DNA of 64,000 nucleotides from Nitrosomonas sp. Is79A3 (GTDB lineage Bacteria; Pseudomonadota; Gammaproteobacteria; Burkholderiales; Nitrosomonadaceae): NCBI RefSeq assembly GCF_000219585.1, contig NC_015731.1, positions 1,860,001-1,924,000 of the forward strand, in the 5' to 3' direction. The position numbers and the translations under genes were made by a program. Of this stretch, positions 63,506 through 64,000 are shown one piece after another (the stretch's first letter is position 1; every line of letters starts with the position of its first letter). The notes beneath the pieces were generated by a model. That model ran no database searches. It had not been told where the DNA came from and saw nothing but the letters and a program-made list of their open reading frames with translations.

Positions 63506-64000
63506 CTAGCTTTTTACTATGACCAATTTCTGCCCAATTGATAGATTCTCATCACTATCATTCCAAGATTTAATTTGATCAACGGTTGTGCCATAGCGTT
63601 TTGCAATCTCATACAAAGTATCGCCTTTTTTTACAACATAAACATTCGACTGATAATTTTGTAACTGTTTCTTCTTTCGTGCAATATTATCGGCTTGATT
63701 CTCCGTCACATCATGCGGAACTAGTATTTTCTGTCCAAGCGTGACATTTTTATGTCTGGCAATCCCGTTAATTGTTTTTAATTGCATTACGGTAGTACGA
63801 TGACGGGCTGCAATTTCATTGATATTCTCACCTTTCTTGACGCGATAGAACTGCCATGAAACCCTGGGGTCTTGATAAGTTTCCAGATTTTTTAAAAAGA
63901 TCTCTTTATTGTTCTTAGGTAATAATAAAGTACGCGGCGCATCAGACACTTTAATTACATAGCGATTATAGGCCGGATTTAGGGCACTAAATTCAACTTC
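63506..64000 (-). CDS. mltD: membrane-bound lytic murein transglycosylase D, C-terminal part
   Basis: The frame is open to the window edge and reads EVEFSALNPAYNRYVIK before the SDAPRTLLLP segment, so the gene starts beyond 64000. TLLLPKNNKEIFLKNLETYQ is typical of MltD after its SLT domain. Two LysM domains follow: YRVKKGENINEIAARHRTTV and YVVKKGDTLYEIAKRYGTTV, for binding peptidoglycan. The catalytic domain is outside the window. A GTG at 63949 is not a start. Confidence 0.85.
   Translation of the reverse strand, partial: EVEFSALNPAYNRYVIKVSDAPRTLLLPKNNKEIFLKNLETYQDPRVSWQFYRVKKGENINEIAARHRTTVMQLKTINGIARHKNVTLGQKILVPHDVTENQADNIARKKKQLQNYQSNVYVVKKGDTLYEIAKRYGTTVDQIKSWNDSDENLSIGQKLVIVKS

Overview
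The window looks like chromosomal DNA of a betaproteobacterium, most likely an ammonia oxidiser of the Nitrosomonas type. This is inferred from the AT-leaning codon use, the exosortase-A accessory genes together with PEP-CTERM proteins, the family mix and the dense IS load; no rRNA or amo/hao genes are present to prove it.

Left part (1-24.9 kb): a GC-rich dihydroxyacetone kinase that looks foreign, a secreted phosphoesterase, and gltX followed by tRNA-Ala(GGC) and tRNA-Glu(TTC) on the same strand. Next come three exosortase-A accessory genes (acyl-CoA ligase, PLP decarboxylase, acyltransferase), then a PstS-like protein, an outer-membrane porin-like protein and a GGDEF/EAL protein. An RNA-processing beta-CASP nuclease, bioA, a DUF3422 protein and purB follow. 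The block ends with the heat-shock set grpE-dnaK-dnaJ, which has a good sigma-32 promoter.

Middle (25.0-38.1 kb): an insertion-sequence island between dnaJ and corA. It holds three nearly identical IS5-type elements, an IS1595 element with a broken frame and an 8-bp target repeat, an IS3 element split by an IS630 element, and a truncated IS110 element. Removing the insertions rebuilds one PEP-CTERM gene in frame (5' end lost) and one small gene with a hydrophobic tail that has a paralogue 4 kb away. IS5-type copy 1 and its host gene each take their stop codon from the other. A HicB-like protein and a phage-type DUF3653-like protein lie between copies 2 and 3.

Right part (38.1-64 kb): corA, small hypotheticals including a 59-residue gene at 40487-40666, and a same-strand cluster cysD-cysNC-DHH phosphoesterase-galE-galU (sulfate activation and nucleotide sugars). 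Then tRNA-Lys, an IS3 remnant, a DUF3616 protein, two PEP-CTERM proteins, a broken SRAP-like gene, and metG-DUF4440-yggS divergent from apbC-dcd-TIGR03790. An ornithine-decarboxylase-like gene follows, preceded by a consensus promoter and a 21-codon upstream ORF. The window closes with thyA-folA, an M17 aminopeptidase and the C-terminus of mltD.

Three dispersed repeat types were found by eye: a ~136-150 bp element with terminal inverted repeats (three copies), a ~95 bp element (two copies), and single large dyads near 23.5 and 49.5 kb. No CRISPR array, rRNA operon or replication origin was seen.
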